DNA of 64,000 nucleotides. Origin: Bacteroidetes bacterium MedPE-SWsnd-G2 (lineage in GTDB: Bacteria; Bacteroidota; Bacteroidia; Flavobacteriales; Flavobacteriaceae). Shown here in pieces: positions 53,301 to 63,600 of the stretch. Below the pieces are notes generated by a model. The model was not told where the DNA came from, did not search any database, and worked only from the letters and a program-made list of their open reading frames with translations. The stretch is from positions 164,890 through 228,889 of the forward strand of contig MPDE01000005.1 in NCBI GenBank assembly GCA_001874335.1, written 5' to 3'. Position 1 is the first letter of the stretch. Each line of letters begins with the position of its first letter. Position numbers and translations under genes: made by a program.

Positions 53301-54605
53301 ATGAGTAAAAAGACCATTATAATAATATTAATTGTTGCTTTAGTTGTTTTTGCCGTGTTAATTGGTGGTAAAAAGGCTGGATGGTTTGGCAATCAAGGGA
53401 ATTTTAAAACGGTTCAAGTTGAAAAAATCACCCTCAAAAAAATTGTAGAAACAGTTTCTGCAACTGGTAAGATTCAACCTGAGGTTGAAGTGAAGTTATC
53501 AAGTGAGGTGTCTGGAGAAGTAATTGGTTTACCATTTAAAGAAGGTCAGCAAGTGAAAAAAGGCGATTTATTAGTTCGCGTTAATCCTGATATTTACCAA
53601 TCAAATTTAGTAAGAAGTGAAGCTACTTTTCAAAATAGTAAAGCGGGGTTAAGCCAGGCAGAAGCATCCTTAAAGGAGGCTAAAGCAAATTATGAGCGTC
53701 AGAAATCACTTTTTGAAAAGGGAATTATTTCTAAAGCAGATTGGGATAAAGCCATATCAGCATTTGAAATTGCTGAGGCAAGTAAAGAATCTGCTTTCTA
53801 TAATGTAAAAAGTACTGGAGCAACCGTAAATGAAGCTAAGGATAATTTGAATCGTACAAATATATACGCACCAATGAGTGGTACTATCTCTAAGTTAGAT
53901 GTAGAGTTAGGTGAACGTGTGGTTGGAACGCAGCAAATGGCTGGTACAGAGATATTACGAGTAGCTAACCTTAATAATATGGAGGTTGAAGTAGATGTTA
54001 ATGAAAATGATATTGTAAAAGTTATTATTGGAGATTCTGCAATTGTAGAAGTTGATGCTTACTTGAAAAAGGAATTTAAAGGTATTGTTACTGAAATTGC
54101 AAACTCTGCAGATGGTCAATTAACCGCAGATCAGGTGACAAATTTTAAAGTGAAGGTGAGAATTTTAGAAAGTTCGTATAGAGATTTGGTTGAAGGGAAG
54201 CCAGAGCATTACTCTCCATTCAGACCTGGGATGACTGCTACTGTTGATATTATTACTGAGAGTAGACCAAAAGCGGTTGCGATACCTATCAGTTCAATTG
54301 TAATTAAAACAGATACATCGTCAGTTAAAAAGACGTATAAAGAAATGTCTGAGTTTCAAGAAAAACCAGAAGCCGAAGAAAAGTTTGAATGTGTGTTTGT
54401 AACTAATAATGGTGAGGCTAAACTTCGTGTTATTAAAACTGGTATTCAAGACAACGCAAATATTGAAGTTGTGTCTGGTCTAAAGGAAAACGATGAGATT
54501 ATTGTTGGACCGTATAATGTCGTTTCAAAAACATTAAAGTCGGGAGACAAAATTGAAGTTAAAAAACAAAAAAGAACTTCAGGAGAAGAGGAAGAAGAAT
54601 CTTAA
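53301..54605 (+). CDS. Periplasmic adaptor of efflux pump (HlyD/MacA-like)
   Basis: A 434-residue protein with an N-terminal membrane anchor (about 4-22), a beta-barrel/lipoyl segment (VSATGKIQPEVEVKLSSEVSG), a coiled-coil hairpin (about 110-180), a second lipoyl half (NIYAPMSGTISKLDVELGERV), and a C-terminal barrel with GLKENDEIIVGPY. It links TolC to an inner-membrane transporter. None is encoded next to it; tsaB follows 17 bases later, so the pump component must be elsewhere. MacA-like is the nearest type by eye. Confidence 0.9.
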   Translation: MSKKTIIIILIVALVVFAVLIGGKKAGWFGNQGNFKTVQVEKITLKKIVETVSATGKIQPEVEVKLSSEVSGEVIGLPFKEGQQVKKGDLLVRVNPDIYQSNLVRSEATFQNSKAGLSQAEASLKEAKANYERQKSLFEKGIISKADWDKAISAFEIAEASKESAFYNVKSTGATVNEAKDNLNRTNIYAPMSGTISKLDVELGERVVGTQQMAGTEILRVANLNNMEVEVDVNENDIVKVIIGDSAIVEVDAYLKKEFKGIVTEIANSADGQLTADQVTNFKVKVRILESSYRDLVEGKPEHYSPFRPGMTATVDIITESRPKAVAIPISSIVIKTDTSSVKKTYKEMSEFQEKPEAEEKFECVFVTNNGEAKLRVIKTGIQDNANIEVVSGLKENDEIIVGPYNVVSKTLKSGDKIEVKKQKRTSGEEEEES

Positions 54606-54622
54606 TACTTAAGTAAAAGGGC

Positions 54623-55303
54623 ATGGCCTTAATATTAAATATAGAAACAACAACAACTAACTGTTCAGTCTCTCTTTCTAAGGAAGGAGAGACTTTAGTT
54701 TTAAAAGAGGATTATAATTCTAATTATTCGCATGCCGAAACGCTTCATGTGTTTATTGCGGATGTATTAAAAGAAGCGGCTCTTAAAAAAGAGGATTTAG
54801 ACGCCGTAGGGGTTAGTAAAGGTCCTGGGTCTTATACTGGATTACGTATAGGTGTTTCAGCCGCTAAAGGCCTGTGTTTTGCTTTAGACATCCCGTTGAT
54901 CTCAGTTTCAACCTTAGAAGCTTTATCGCATCAGGTAGATGCCAAAAGAGGAGTGGTGATTCCAATGCTCGATGCACGTAGGATGGAAGTATATTCTGCT
55001 GTATTTAATAGTTCATTTGAAATACAAAGAGAAATTCAGGCAGAGGTTCTTGATGACGATTCATATTCTGAATGGTTACATCAAGGTCAAGTGTATTTTG
55101 TAGGCAATGGCGTGGAAAAAACAAAAGAAATTGTAACCCATGAAAATGCAATTTTTAAGGAAGGTGTTTTACCAAGTGCAAGTACAATGGGAAGAATTTC
55201 AGAAAAAAAGTTCAAAACAAACAACTTTGAAGACGTTGCTTATTTTGAACCTTATTATTTAAAAGACTTTGTAGCTTTAAAATCTAAAAAACCTAATTTT
55301 TAA
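54623..55303 (+). CDS. tsaB: tRNA threonylcarbamoyladenosine biosynthesis protein TsaB
   Basis: A 226-residue cytoplasmic protein with the TsaB signature: LILNIETTTTNCSVSLSKEG at the start, VGVSKGPGSYTGLRIGVSAAKGL, and VIPMLDARRMEVYSAVF. It scaffolds TsaD and TsaE in making the t6A modification next to the anticodon of ANN-decoding tRNAs. Its 3' end overlaps the convergent mscS gene by 11 bases. Confidence 0.94.
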   Translation: MALILNIETTTTNCSVSLSKEGETLVLKEDYNSNYSHAETLHVFIADVLKEAALKKEDLDAVGVSKGPGSYTGLRIGVSAAKGLCFALDIPLISVSTLEALSHQVDAKRGVVIPMLDARRMEVYSAVFNSSFEIQREIQAEVLDDDSYSEWLHQGQVYFVGNGVEKTKEIVTHENAIFKEGVLPSASTMGRISEKKFKTNNFEDVAYFEPYYLKDFVALKSKKPNF

Positions 55304-56099
55304 TAACCTGCACATGAGGAAACGGAATTTCAATTCCGGCTTCATCAAGAGCTATTTTACAAGCTTCGATAGTTCCAAAATGCACATCCCAGTAGTCTGC
55401 AGTTGTTGACCAAGGTCTTACAGCAAAATTAACCGAACTATCCGCTAACTCTTTGACATTAACTGTAGGGGCAGGGTCTTGAAGTACCTGAGGGTTACTC
55501 GTTAATACATTCATTAAAATTTCTTTAGTTTTTTTAATGTCCGAATTATAACTCACACCAATAGTTAAATCGACTCTTAATTTACCTTCAGCAGAATAGT
55601 TTGTGATATTTCCATTAGATAATGCACCATTAGGAATGATAACCAATTTATTGTCGGGAGTTGTTAATTTGGTAGTAAAGATCTCTATGTCTTTTACAAC
55701 ACCTAATTCGCCTTGTGCTTGAATTAAATCACCAATTTTTATGGGTTTAAATATCATTATTAAAACACCTCCAGCAAAATTAGATAATGAACCTTGAAGT
55801 GCTAAACCAACCGCTAAACCAGCTGCTGCTAATATGGCAGCAAAAGAAGTGGTTTCTATACCTAATGTACCTAAAACAACAATAATTAGTGCAATTTTCA
55901 TCATCCAGCTTAATAAGTTCAACAAGAACTTTTTAAGACTTAAATCATAGTCCCTAAGATCCATGGCTTTCCTTACGCCTTTTAAAATGATGCCAATAAT
56001 CCAGGAGCCAATTACCCATATTAAAATGGCAGCTATAAGTTTTGGACCGAAATCTATAATAAGATCAAATCCTTTCTCAATCCACTTTTCTAATTCCAT
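55293..56099 (-). CDS. Small-conductance mechanosensitive channel (MscS family)
   Basis: A 268-residue protein close in length to E. coli MscS. Three N-terminal helices, with pore helix AAILAAAGLAVGLALQGSLSNFAGGVLIMIF (Ala/Gly packed as in MscS TM3), then the beta domain (KPIKIGDLIQAQGELGVVKDIEIF, IIPNGALSNGNITNYS) and an alpha/beta C-terminus ending EIPFPHVQV. It opens under membrane tension to release solutes on hypo-osmotic shock. A terminator of the upstream minus gene lies just before it. Confidence 0.93.
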   Translation of the reverse strand: MELEKWIEKGFDLIIDFGPKLIAAILIWVIGSWIIGIILKGVRKAMDLRDYDLSLKKFLLNLLSWMMKIALIIVVLGTLGIETTSFAAILAAAGLAVGLALQGSLSNFAGGVLIMIFKPIKIGDLIQAQGELGVVKDIEIFTTKLTTPDNKLVIIPNGALSNGNITNYSAEGKLRVDLTIGVSYNSDIKKTKEILMNVLTSNPQVLQDPAPTVNVKELADSSVNFAVRPWSTTADYWDVHFGTIEACKIALDEAGIEIPFPHVQVIKN

Positions 56100-56144
56100 A
56101 TAGTTTTGTTTTAAGTTGATTATAATTTAAAGATAAAGATAATC

Positions 56145-56200
56145 AAAAAAAAAGCCCACATAAGTCGCTAATAAATTAATTATTAACGCCTTATGTGGGC
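56145..56200 (-). terminator. Terminator of secreted-unknown gene
   Basis: On the minus strand GCCCACATAAG (56190-56200) pairs with CTTATGTGGGC (56154-56164) across a 25-base loop, and the stem is followed by a run of nine T (56145-56153). Confidence 0.75.
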
Positions 56201-56221
56201 TTTTTTAAGCTGTTTTGTTTT

Positions 56222-56917
56222 TTACAATGTATTTAAGAAAACCATAAACTCAGTTAATTCTTCAACGTCAGAAGTACTCGTTTTATGCTCTTTTAAAAAG
56301 GCTAAAACTTCTTTTGAATGGTCTGGAAAAAGTTTAGCTATTTCCTTTCTTTTTGAAGGTAGTTCTTGAGCATTTTCACCGGCAATGAGGATGTAAAATT
56401 TATCCTTAACTCTTTTATATGAAGCCGGTCTTCCTCTATCGTATGTACTTTCAGCAACTTTTTCTTCTAAAAAGATTATGCGCTCCCTTTGAAGGAAAGT
56501 TACTTTTTCGTCTTCTCTTAATGTAATGAAAAAATCAGACTCAATGTATCCATCATCATCAATGTAGCTATACACTTTATACGCCTTATTTAACCCAATA
56601 AATTTAACGACATAGTTGTCCATGGCTTTGTCTAAAACAAAAACTTTACCGTTTTCATCGTCTAATACTTCCATGTCACCATTATAGGCGTTGTATCTTC
56701 CTTTGAAATTGCGATCTTCAAATGTAGTTAGTTCTATTGGGAGATAACTCTCATTTACAAATGGAGATCCATCAATGTTAACGTTTTTCTTTCGAGTTGA
56801 GGTTGTAATTAGGCCACCGGAGTTACCAATTTGATCTGAATTACCAACAAGCCCTTGAGCATTAGAGTCTACTGATGAAAATATGGCCAATGCAGCACAT
56901 AAAAGGAAATTTTTCAT
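56222..56917 (-). CDS. Secreted protein of unknown function
   Basis: A 231-residue protein with a signal peptide (about 1-20, ending DSNA). The mature part opens with a G/N/S-rich stretch (QGLVGNSDQIGNSGG), followed by a strand-rich middle (LTTFEDRNFKGRYNAYNGDMEVLDDENGKVFVLD), a basic region and a helical C-terminus (RKEIAKLFPDHSKEVLAFLKEH). I recognise no named domain. The spacing of hydrophobic strands suggests a compact beta domain. A minus-strand -7 box (TATTTTTG, 57022-57029) lies about 105 bases upstream. Confidence 0.7.
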   Translation of the reverse strand: MKNFLLCAALAIFSSVDSNAQGLVGNSDQIGNSGGLITTSTRKKNVNIDGSPFVNESYLPIELTTFEDRNFKGRYNAYNGDMEVLDDENGKVFVLDKAMDNYVVKFIGLNKAYKVYSYIDDDGYIESDFFITLREDEKVTFLQRERIIFLEEKVAESTYDRGRPASYKRVKDKFYILIAGENAQELPSKRKEIAKLFPDHSKEVLAFLKEHKTSTSDVEELTEFMVFLNTL

Positions 56918-57021
56918 AATACAAGTTTTGCAATTTTTTTCACTTCCTATTACTAAAATAATAAGGAAGTTGTTTCTTTTTCTTTAATTCCTCAAAGACT
57001 GTTCAGAGTTTTTAAGGATTG

Positions 57022-57029
57022 CAAAAATA
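57022..57029 (-). promoter_or_regulatory. Putative -7 box of secreted-unknown gene
   Basis: TATTTTTG on the minus strand, a consensus match, about 105 bases from the start codon at 56917. Confidence 0.35.
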
Positions 57030-57101
57030 GACATTTATGTCAATTCTAAAAATTTTATAATGTTAACTTATAGTATTGTTAAAAACTGATTTGTTTATAA
57101 A

Positions 57102-59207
57102 CTATTGGATTAAACCTAAAGTTTCAGTAATCGTTTTTACAGGGAGTTTACAACTGTTATTTACACACACATAGATATAGGTTTCATTTTTTACAAATCT
57201 GTTTTTAAGAAGAGGTAATTGAGACTCTGTTTTAGATCCCGCAATTATTGTATTTGGAAGAAATTGTTGTTTTAATTGTGGAATTAACGAATCTGCATTT
57301 TCACCTGAAACAGCAATTTCATAAAATGGCTTAGAATACTTTAAGTTTAGGCTTAACCAATTAGAATAACCTGAAGGGTAATCGGTTATTTCACTGCTAA
57401 TGTTTTTATACATCTGTTCACTTACAGATTTGTAGTGTGAGTGTTCAAAATATTTACCTAATTTAAAAAGGTTATGGGCCATCACCGAATTACTAGCGGG
57501 AATCACATTATCTCGATACTCCATTTGTCTGGCAATTAATTTGGGGTCTAAATTTGAAGTGAAATAGAACATCTTGTTTTGGGCATCATAAAAATGATCA
57601 AAACAATAATTTGTGAGTTGCTTGGCTTCTGAGAGATAAGATTCTTTCATTGTAAGTTGATAGGCCTTTATACAAGTACTTATCGTTGCTGCATAATCCT
57701 CGAGGTAAGCATTAATGTTTGATTTACCATTTTTAAAGTTTCGGTATAATCCACCATCTTCTTGTCGCTGTTGATTTAATATAAATTCAAGATTAGCAAT
57801 GCCTGTCTCTAAATACTTTTTTTCACCTAAGGCTTCGTATGCATCCAAATAGCCATTAGCCATCAGTGCGTTCCAGGACGTAATGGTCTTGTCATCCAGG
57901 CGAGGTGCTGGTCTTTTTTGCCTGGCTTCAAAAAGAAGTTGTTTCCAATTTTTGAGTTTTTCTTGGAAGGTTTCTTCTGAAATGGATTCATGCTCACAAA
58001 ACTCAGAATCTGAGTTTGTTTTTATTAAGACATAATTTTCTTTTTCCCATTTTCCAAAACTATTAATGTTGAAGTATTTTGAAAACAATTCAAAATCGGA
58101 ACCTAAAAGAAGTTCTAACTCATTTTTTGTCCAAACATAAAATGCGCCTTCCTCTAATTCATTCTGGTTGTTTATACTATCGGCATCTAATGAAGAATAG
58201 AAATTGTTTTGAATTCCCTTAAGCTCTCTATCAATAAAATTAAGGGTTTCAATAATTACAGTTTTGTACTGCTGGTTTTTGCTTGCCTTATATGCTCGAG
58301 CATAAAGGCTAACTAGCTGTCCGTTATCGTAAAGCATTTTCTCAAAATGAGGAATATGCCACTTATCATCAACCGAATATCTTGAAAATCCTCCTCCAAT
58401 TTGATCGTAAATTCCGCCATTAGCCATTGATTCTAATGTAGTGTGCACATATGTTTTAAGTTGGGAGTTGTTATTTTGATATGCTTCTTGTAAAAGAAAA
58501 TCAATATTATTAGGCATCATAAATTTTGGTGCTCTTTGCATGCCGCCCCATTTATAATCAAACGAAGGTTCCCATTTGTTTAAAGAGGCCCCAATGGTGT
58601 TATAGTCAATTGTTGAATTGTCTTCATTTAATTTGACAATATCCATACTCGCAATTCCAGTACTTAATTTGGAAGCATAGTCTTCAAGTTTGGCCGGGTT
58701 TTCTTGATATAATTTTTGAATTTGAAGTAATGCCGAAGTCCATTGCTCCTTTTTAAAATAAGTACCTCCCCAAACAGGTCGGCCATCAGGAAGCGCAACA
58801 ACATTTAATGGCCAACCACCTTGCCCCGTCATTAATTGCACTGCAGACATATACACTTGATCAATATCTGGTCGTTCTTCTCGGTCTACCTTAATATTGA
58901 CAAAGTGAGAATTCATAACGTCTGCGACTTGTTCATTTTCAAAACTTTCATGTTCCATGACATGGCACCAGTGACAAGCAGCATAGCCAATACTAACTAT
59001 TATGAGTTTGTTTTCTGATTTTGCAACATTTAAGGAAGCCTCGTTCCAAGCCATCCAATTTACAGGGTTATGGGCATGTTGTAGCAAGTATGGACTAGTT
59101 TCATTAATAAGCGCATTGGTGTGTTGCTGTGGCATTTGCTTAGTGTTGTTTGGATTGCATTTAAAAAGGGCTAAACTAACAAGAAGGAATAAAATTCTCA
59201 TTCTCAA
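57102..59207 (-). CDS. DUF255 thioredoxin-like / six-hairpin protein with export signal
   Basis: A 701-residue protein of the YyaL/SSP411 family. The N-terminal thioredoxin-like domain carries [34 protein letters not shown] and [18 protein letters not shown]. The rest resembles an alpha/alpha barrel like those of glycosidases and epimerases ([46 protein letters not shown]). Unusually for this family it opens with a hydrophobic signal ending LALFKC, so it is probably a lipoprotein or otherwise exported. The biochemical function of the family is unknown. A hairpin terminator of the upstream Nfu gene lies about 20 bases before its start. Confidence 0.9.
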   Translation of the reverse strand: MRMRILFLLVSLALFKCNPNNTKQMPQQHTNALINETSPYLLQHAHNPVNWMAWNEASLNVAKSENKLIIVSIGYAACHWCHVMEHESFENEQVADVMNSHFVNIKVDREERPDIDQVYMSAVQLMTGQGGWPLNVVALPDGRPVWGGTYFKKEQWTSALLQIQKLYQENPAKLEDYASKLSTGIASMDIVKLNEDNSTIDYNTIGASLNKWEPSFDYKWGGMQRAPKFMMPNNIDFLLQEAYQNNNSQLKTYVHTTLESMANGGIYDQIGGGFSRYSVDDKWHIPHFEKMLYDNGQLVSLYARAYKASKNQQYKTVIIETLNFIDRELKGIQNNFYSSLDADSINNQNELEEGAFYVWTKNELELLLGSDFELFSKYFNINSFGKWEKENYVLIKTNSDSEFCEHESISEETFQEKLKNWKQLLFEARQKRPAPRLDDKTITSWNALMANGYLDAYEALGEKKYLETGIANLEFILNQQRQEDGGLYRNFKNGKSNINAYLEDYAATISTCIKAYQLTMKESYLSEAKQLTNYCFDHFYDAQNKMFYFTSNLDPKLIARQMEYRDNVIPASNSVMAHNLFKLGKYFEHSHYKSVSEQMYKNISSEITDYPSGYSNWLSLNLKYSKPFYEIAVSGENADSLIPQLKQQFLPNTIIAGSKTESQLPLLKNRFVKNETYIYVCVNNSCKLPVKTITETLGLIQ

Positions 59208-59227
59208 AGTTACTTAAAACTGAACAT

Positions 59228-59253
59228 AAAAAAAGGATGCTTAAACAGCATCC
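59228..59253 (-). terminator. Terminator of Nfu gene
   Basis: On the minus strand GGATGCT (59247-59253) pairs with AGCATCC (59235-59241) across a 5-base loop, and seven T follow (59228-59234). Confidence 0.8.
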
Positions 59254-59276
59254 TTTTAATTTATATAAATCGCGTG

Positions 59277-60179
59277 TTATCCATTAATAGCTTCAACTGT
59301 ACTAACTTGATCTTTTAGCATTTCTTTTAGCATGTTTTCAATACCATTTTTAAGAGTGAATGTGGATGACGGACAGCCACTACAAGCACCTTGAAGAATT
59401 ACACTTACTACTTTAGTTTCAGGGTTGTATGATTTAAATTCAATATTTCCTCCATCACTTGCAACTGCAGGTTTAATGTATTCTTCTAATATATTTACTA
59501 TTTGCTTTGAGGTTTCGTCTAAGGTTTCAAAGTTAGCGTCTAATTGTTCGGTAGTTTTTTGCTTTGCCTCAGGAGCAGTAGTTTCAACTACAGTCTTACC
59601 TTGCTCAATAAATGATCTAATAAATTCTCTTAGCTCCATAGTAATATCTTCCCATTCAGCGATATCATATTTTGTGATTGAAACATAATTTTCATCAAAA
59701 AACACGGATTTTACAAATGGAAAATTAAACAATTCAGTTGCCAAAGGAGAGGGTTTAGCCTCTTCAATGTTAGTGAATTCAAAGTGAGTGGGCACTAGCT
59801 TTTTGTTAGACACATATTTTTGTACTGCAGGATTTGGAGTGCTTTCAGCATAAACCGTAACAGCTGTTTTTTTAGCTTTAGCATCACTGCTAACTATTGT
59901 GCCTCCTTCATTGATGAAGTTTTCAATCTGCTCTCCTACTTCTTTTTGTACATCTTCCCAGCTTACAATATTATACCGCTCAATAGCAATAAAATTTGAG
60001 GAAATGTATACTTTTTTAACAAAGGGCAAGTAGAATAATTGTTGAGCTAAAGGCGAGTTTCCGGCTTCATCAATATTATTATATTCGAAACTCTCATGAT
60101 TGGTTAAAAAATGAGGAGTTACAAATTTTATAATCGTTGGTGTCGTAGTTTCTTGTATAGAGATTGTAATGGGTTCCAT
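59277..60179 (-). CDS. Nfu-type Fe-S carrier with duplicated N-terminal domain
   Basis: A 300-residue cytoplasmic protein. Two copies of the Nfu_N scaffold domain (about 1-95 and 105-195) share the pattern SPLAQQLFYLPFVKKVYISSNF / SPLATELFNFPFVKSVFFDENY and YDIAEWEDITMELREFI. A C-terminal NifU-like domain (about 210-300) has the cluster-binding CSGCPSS preceded by VASDGGNIEF. It accepts Fe-S clusters and passes them to apo-proteins; the window itself encodes several Fe-S clients (ActB, QueG). Single Nfu_N is the common form. It has a minus-strand -7 box just upstream. Confidence 0.93.
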   Translation of the reverse strand: MEPITISIQETTTPTIIKFVTPHFLTNHESFEYNNIDEAGNSPLAQQLFYLPFVKKVYISSNFIAIERYNIVSWEDVQKEVGEQIENFINEGGTIVSSDAKAKKTAVTVYAESTPNPAVQKYVSNKKLVPTHFEFTNIEEAKPSPLATELFNFPFVKSVFFDENYVSITKYDIAEWEDITMELREFIRSFIEQGKTVVETTAPEAKQKTTEQLDANFETLDETSKQIVNILEEYIKPAVASDGGNIEFKSYNPETKVVSVILQGACSGCPSSTFTLKNGIENMLKEMLKDQVSTVEAING

Positions 60180-60192
60180 TCTTTTTTTTGTG

Positions 60193-60200
60193 CAAAAATA
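60193..60200 (-). promoter_or_regulatory. Putative -7 box of Nfu gene
   Basis: TATTTTTG on the minus strand, 13 bases upstream of the ATG at 60179. Confidence 0.5.
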
Positions 60201-60394
60201 CTAATTCTATAAATTGAAGTTCATAATTTATTCTAAAAGGATTAGTGATTCTAAATTGAAGTGAATTGTGAATTTCGCAAAAAATGGAATGGAATTTAAT
60301 AGTTAATTTCTGAAACCCCCTTATTATCCTATAAAATCAGTAGTGTTATGACGAATTTTAATTGATATTAATAGGAGCAAATTCTTTTAATTTT

Positions 60395-60410
60395 ATTAAA
60401 TTTCGGGCCT
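60395..60410 (+). repeat. TTTCGGGCCT element, copy A
   Basis: ATTAAATTTCGGGCCT. A near-identical element (two extra bases) lies at 60609-60626. Both sit 25-26 bases before an ATG followed by a signal-peptide-like sequence. Confidence 0.55.
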
Positions 60411-60435
60411 ATTATACCTGACTAGTTAAATTTAT

Positions 60436-60630
60436 ATGATAAAAAGACTACTATTAGTTACTTTATTAAGCCCTTTTTGTACTGTGTATTCTTCACTCAG
60501 TCAAGGGGTTAGTGTGCTTAGTTATCTTCTCATTAATCTGAAAAATACTATTCTTTTTAATTATTCGTTTGGATTTAATACAAACGTAATCTTTGTCAAT
60601 AGTAACAAATTAAAATTTTCGGGCCTCTAA
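60436..60630 (+). pseudogene. Short signal-peptide-like frame, possible remnant of adhesin 5' end
   Basis: A 64-codon frame whose first 20 residues (IKRLLLVTLLSPFCTVYSS) look like a signal peptide and align loosely with that of the large adhesin downstream (KKIILLTFLLFSFCGIAQ). The remainder has no recognisable domain. With the repeated upstream element this suggests a duplicated and decayed 5' end. It could also be chance. Confidence 0.3.
60609..60626 (+). repeat. TTTTCGGGCCT element, copy B
   Basis: ATTAAAATTTTCGGGCCT, 26 bases before the adhesin ATG at 60653; second copy of the element at 60395-60410. It could be a regulatory site for the adhesin. Confidence 0.55.
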
Positions 60631-60652
60631 TTTTACATTAATCAACTTTGCT

Positions 60653-63600
60653 ATGAAAAAAATTATTTTATTAACCTTCCTTTTGTTTTCGTTTTGTGGT
60701 ATTGCTCAAGACTTGAACATGGAAAATGGTACGTTTATTCAATGTACAGGAAATTTCTATGATTCTGGAGGGGAATTTGGTAATTACGATAATGATGAAA
60801 ATTATGTAACCACTATTTGTCCTGAAAACGCCGATCAATTTATGATCGTTGATTTTACAAGCTTTAGTACGCAGTTAAATTTGGATTACTTGGTAATCTA
60901 TGATGGAGATGATACTAGTGCTCCCGTAATAGGGACTTATTCAGGAGTTGTAAATCCTGGTGAAATAGTTGCAGATACAGCGATTAATCCAGGCGGTTGT
61001 TTAACTTTTGAATTTGTGACTAATGGTTCTGGAGTTACAACTGGATTTGCAGCAGATATTTATTGTGTTGTGCCTTGTCAAACGATAACACCATTTTTGG
61101 TTAGTACCGTTCCTGCTCCTAATGGATCGGGAGTTATTGGTATTAACCCCGGAGATACTATAGAATTTACAGGCGATGCAACCTTTTCTGATTATGGCGG
61201 TGATGGCGCTGTTTATAATTGGAATTTTGGAAATGGATCTATAGCGAGTGGACAAACAGTAACAAACACTTTCCCGACCCCAGGTACATATTCTGTTACA
61301 CTTACGGTTGAAGATGGTAACCCTTTGGGTTGTGACGGTCAAGCCATTGTTACAACCGTTTTTGTTTTAGGTGATAATATTGTAGTAGAGGAAGATACTT
61401 TTACAGTACAAGAATTAGTTGAAGATGTATTAATAAATAACGATTGTGCGCAAATTTCTAATATAACGTCATCTACAGGAACAGATTTTGGTCAAACACC
61501 AAATGGTATTGGTTATTTCTTTGGTAATGGTGTGAGTTTTCCATTTAAAGATGGTATCATTTTAAGTACTGGTGACGCAGAGTTTGGAGAGGGTCCAAAT
61601 ACTGGGACTTCAAGTGGGGCATCATGGGATGGAGATCCTGATTTGGATATTATTTCTGGTGAGAATACGAATGATGCAACTTTAATTGAATTTGATTTCG
61701 TTCCCTTAGCCGACTTTATAAGCTTTAACTTTATAATGGCTTCTGAAGAGTATAATGGCGGGTCTTTTGAGTGTAATTATTCAGATACTTTTGCCTTTCT
61801 ACTTACAGATGAAGCTGGTGTGACAACAAATCTTGCGGTATTACCGGGTACCACAACACCCATTGCCGTAACTAATATTCACCAAGCAAATTCATCTTGT
61901 CCTGCAATTAATGAAGAGTATTTTGGAGGATACACACCAGATAATGCTCCTCCAATTAAGTTTGATGGACGAACAATTGTATTCGCGGCCGAATCTGCGG
62001 TAAATGCAGGTGAGTCATATCATATTAAATTGGTTATAGCAGATGCTCGTGACCATAGTTGGGATTCAGCAGTGTTTTTAGAAGCTGGTAGTTTTGATTT
62101 AGGAGGTGAATTAGGAGATGATATTACCATTGCTGCAGGAACAGCGCTTTGTTCAGGAGAAATAATCACTTTAGATACTGGAGCCTCTTTGGCAGATCAC
62201 GTATGGTATAAGGACGGTGTTGAAATTCCAGGGGAGGTTACTTCTGTGTTAGAGGTTACTGAAACTGGGGAATATACTATGGAACTTACTTTTGGTGGTG
62301 ACTGTAGTGCAACAGACTCAATTTATATCGAGTTTAAACCAAGCCCTATTGTTGAAGAAATTGAAAATTTAGCAGTGTGTTCTACAGAATCAGTTTTAGA
62401 ATGGGATTTAACACAAAACACGGGATTAGTTATAGGAACCCAAGATCCTACTTTATTTAATGTAACTTATCATTTAACTGAGCAAGATGCCTTAGATAAT
62501 ACAAATGAAATTGTAACTCCTGAAACTTTTTCAAATACATCAAACCCTCAGACGGTATGGGTTAGAATCGAGGAGATGACAGGTGAGTGTTATGCTACTG
62601 CTCCATTTGATTTGTTTATTAGTCCAGACCCAACACCTATTACACCAACAGCTTTAGAAGTTTGTGATGATGATGGAGACGGATTTTCTACATTTGATTT
62701 AACATTAAAGGATACTGAAATTACAGGAGGTGTAGCTGGATGGTTGGTTAGTTACCATGAAACTTATGCTAACGCTGAAAATGATGTGGATGAGGTTACA
62801 AGTCCATATGCAAATATTTCACCAAATGATCAAACTATATTTGCGAGAGTTCAAGTTGATGGAGCTGAGTGTTATGCGATTGTAGAGTTGTTGTTGGTAG
62901 TTAATCCACTTCCTGAGGTGACTCCAATTTCAAATTACGAATTATGTGATTATAGGTTCCCTGGTGATATGATTGAAGAATTTGATTTATCTACTAAGGA
63001 TATCGAAATATTGAATGGACAAACTGGAATTACGATTTCTTATCATACGCTTCAAGAAGATGCTGATACAGGTATAAACGCCATATCGGGATTATATACA
63101 AATACCTCAGATACTCAAACCATTTTTGTTAGATTAGAAGATGATATTACGAGCTGCTTTATTACTACAACATTTGACATTGTTGTCAATCCATTACCAG
63201 TTGTAATTATTCCAACAGCCTTAGAGGTTTGTTATGATATTTCAGATGACATTACAGATTTCACTTTATCAGATAAGACGTCGGAGATTTTAGGCGGTCA
63301 AACTAACATCAATGTAAGTTTCCATGAGACCCAGTTAGATGCAGAAGATAATTTATCACCATTGGCAGAGCCATACAATATTCCAACAAATACCGCAACT
63401 GTATTTGTACGATTAGAAGATTTAACCACTGGCTGTTATAACACAACAACCTTAGATTTAGTGATTAATGACTTGCCAGTAATAACTGCACCAACGCCAT
63501 TAGAAGCCTGTGATGATGACAACGACGGATTTACAAGTTTTGATTTGACGTTAAAAGATACCGAGGTATTAAACGGCCAAGCAGGAATAAGTGTAAGTTA

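Larger units (their letters stand above)
60180..60652. other. Intergenic region between Nfu and adhesin genes
   Basis: 473 AT-rich bases between divergent genes. It holds the Nfu -7 box, two copies of a 16-18 base element (60395-60410 and 60609-60626), and a short signal-peptide-like frame (60436-60630). I saw no tRNA, terminator or other known RNA here. Confidence 0.6.

Noticed and set aside
61001..61342. Antisense open frame in the adhesin
   Set aside because: Arg/Asn/Cys-rich mirror of a Gly/Thr-rich domain; no signal or domain.
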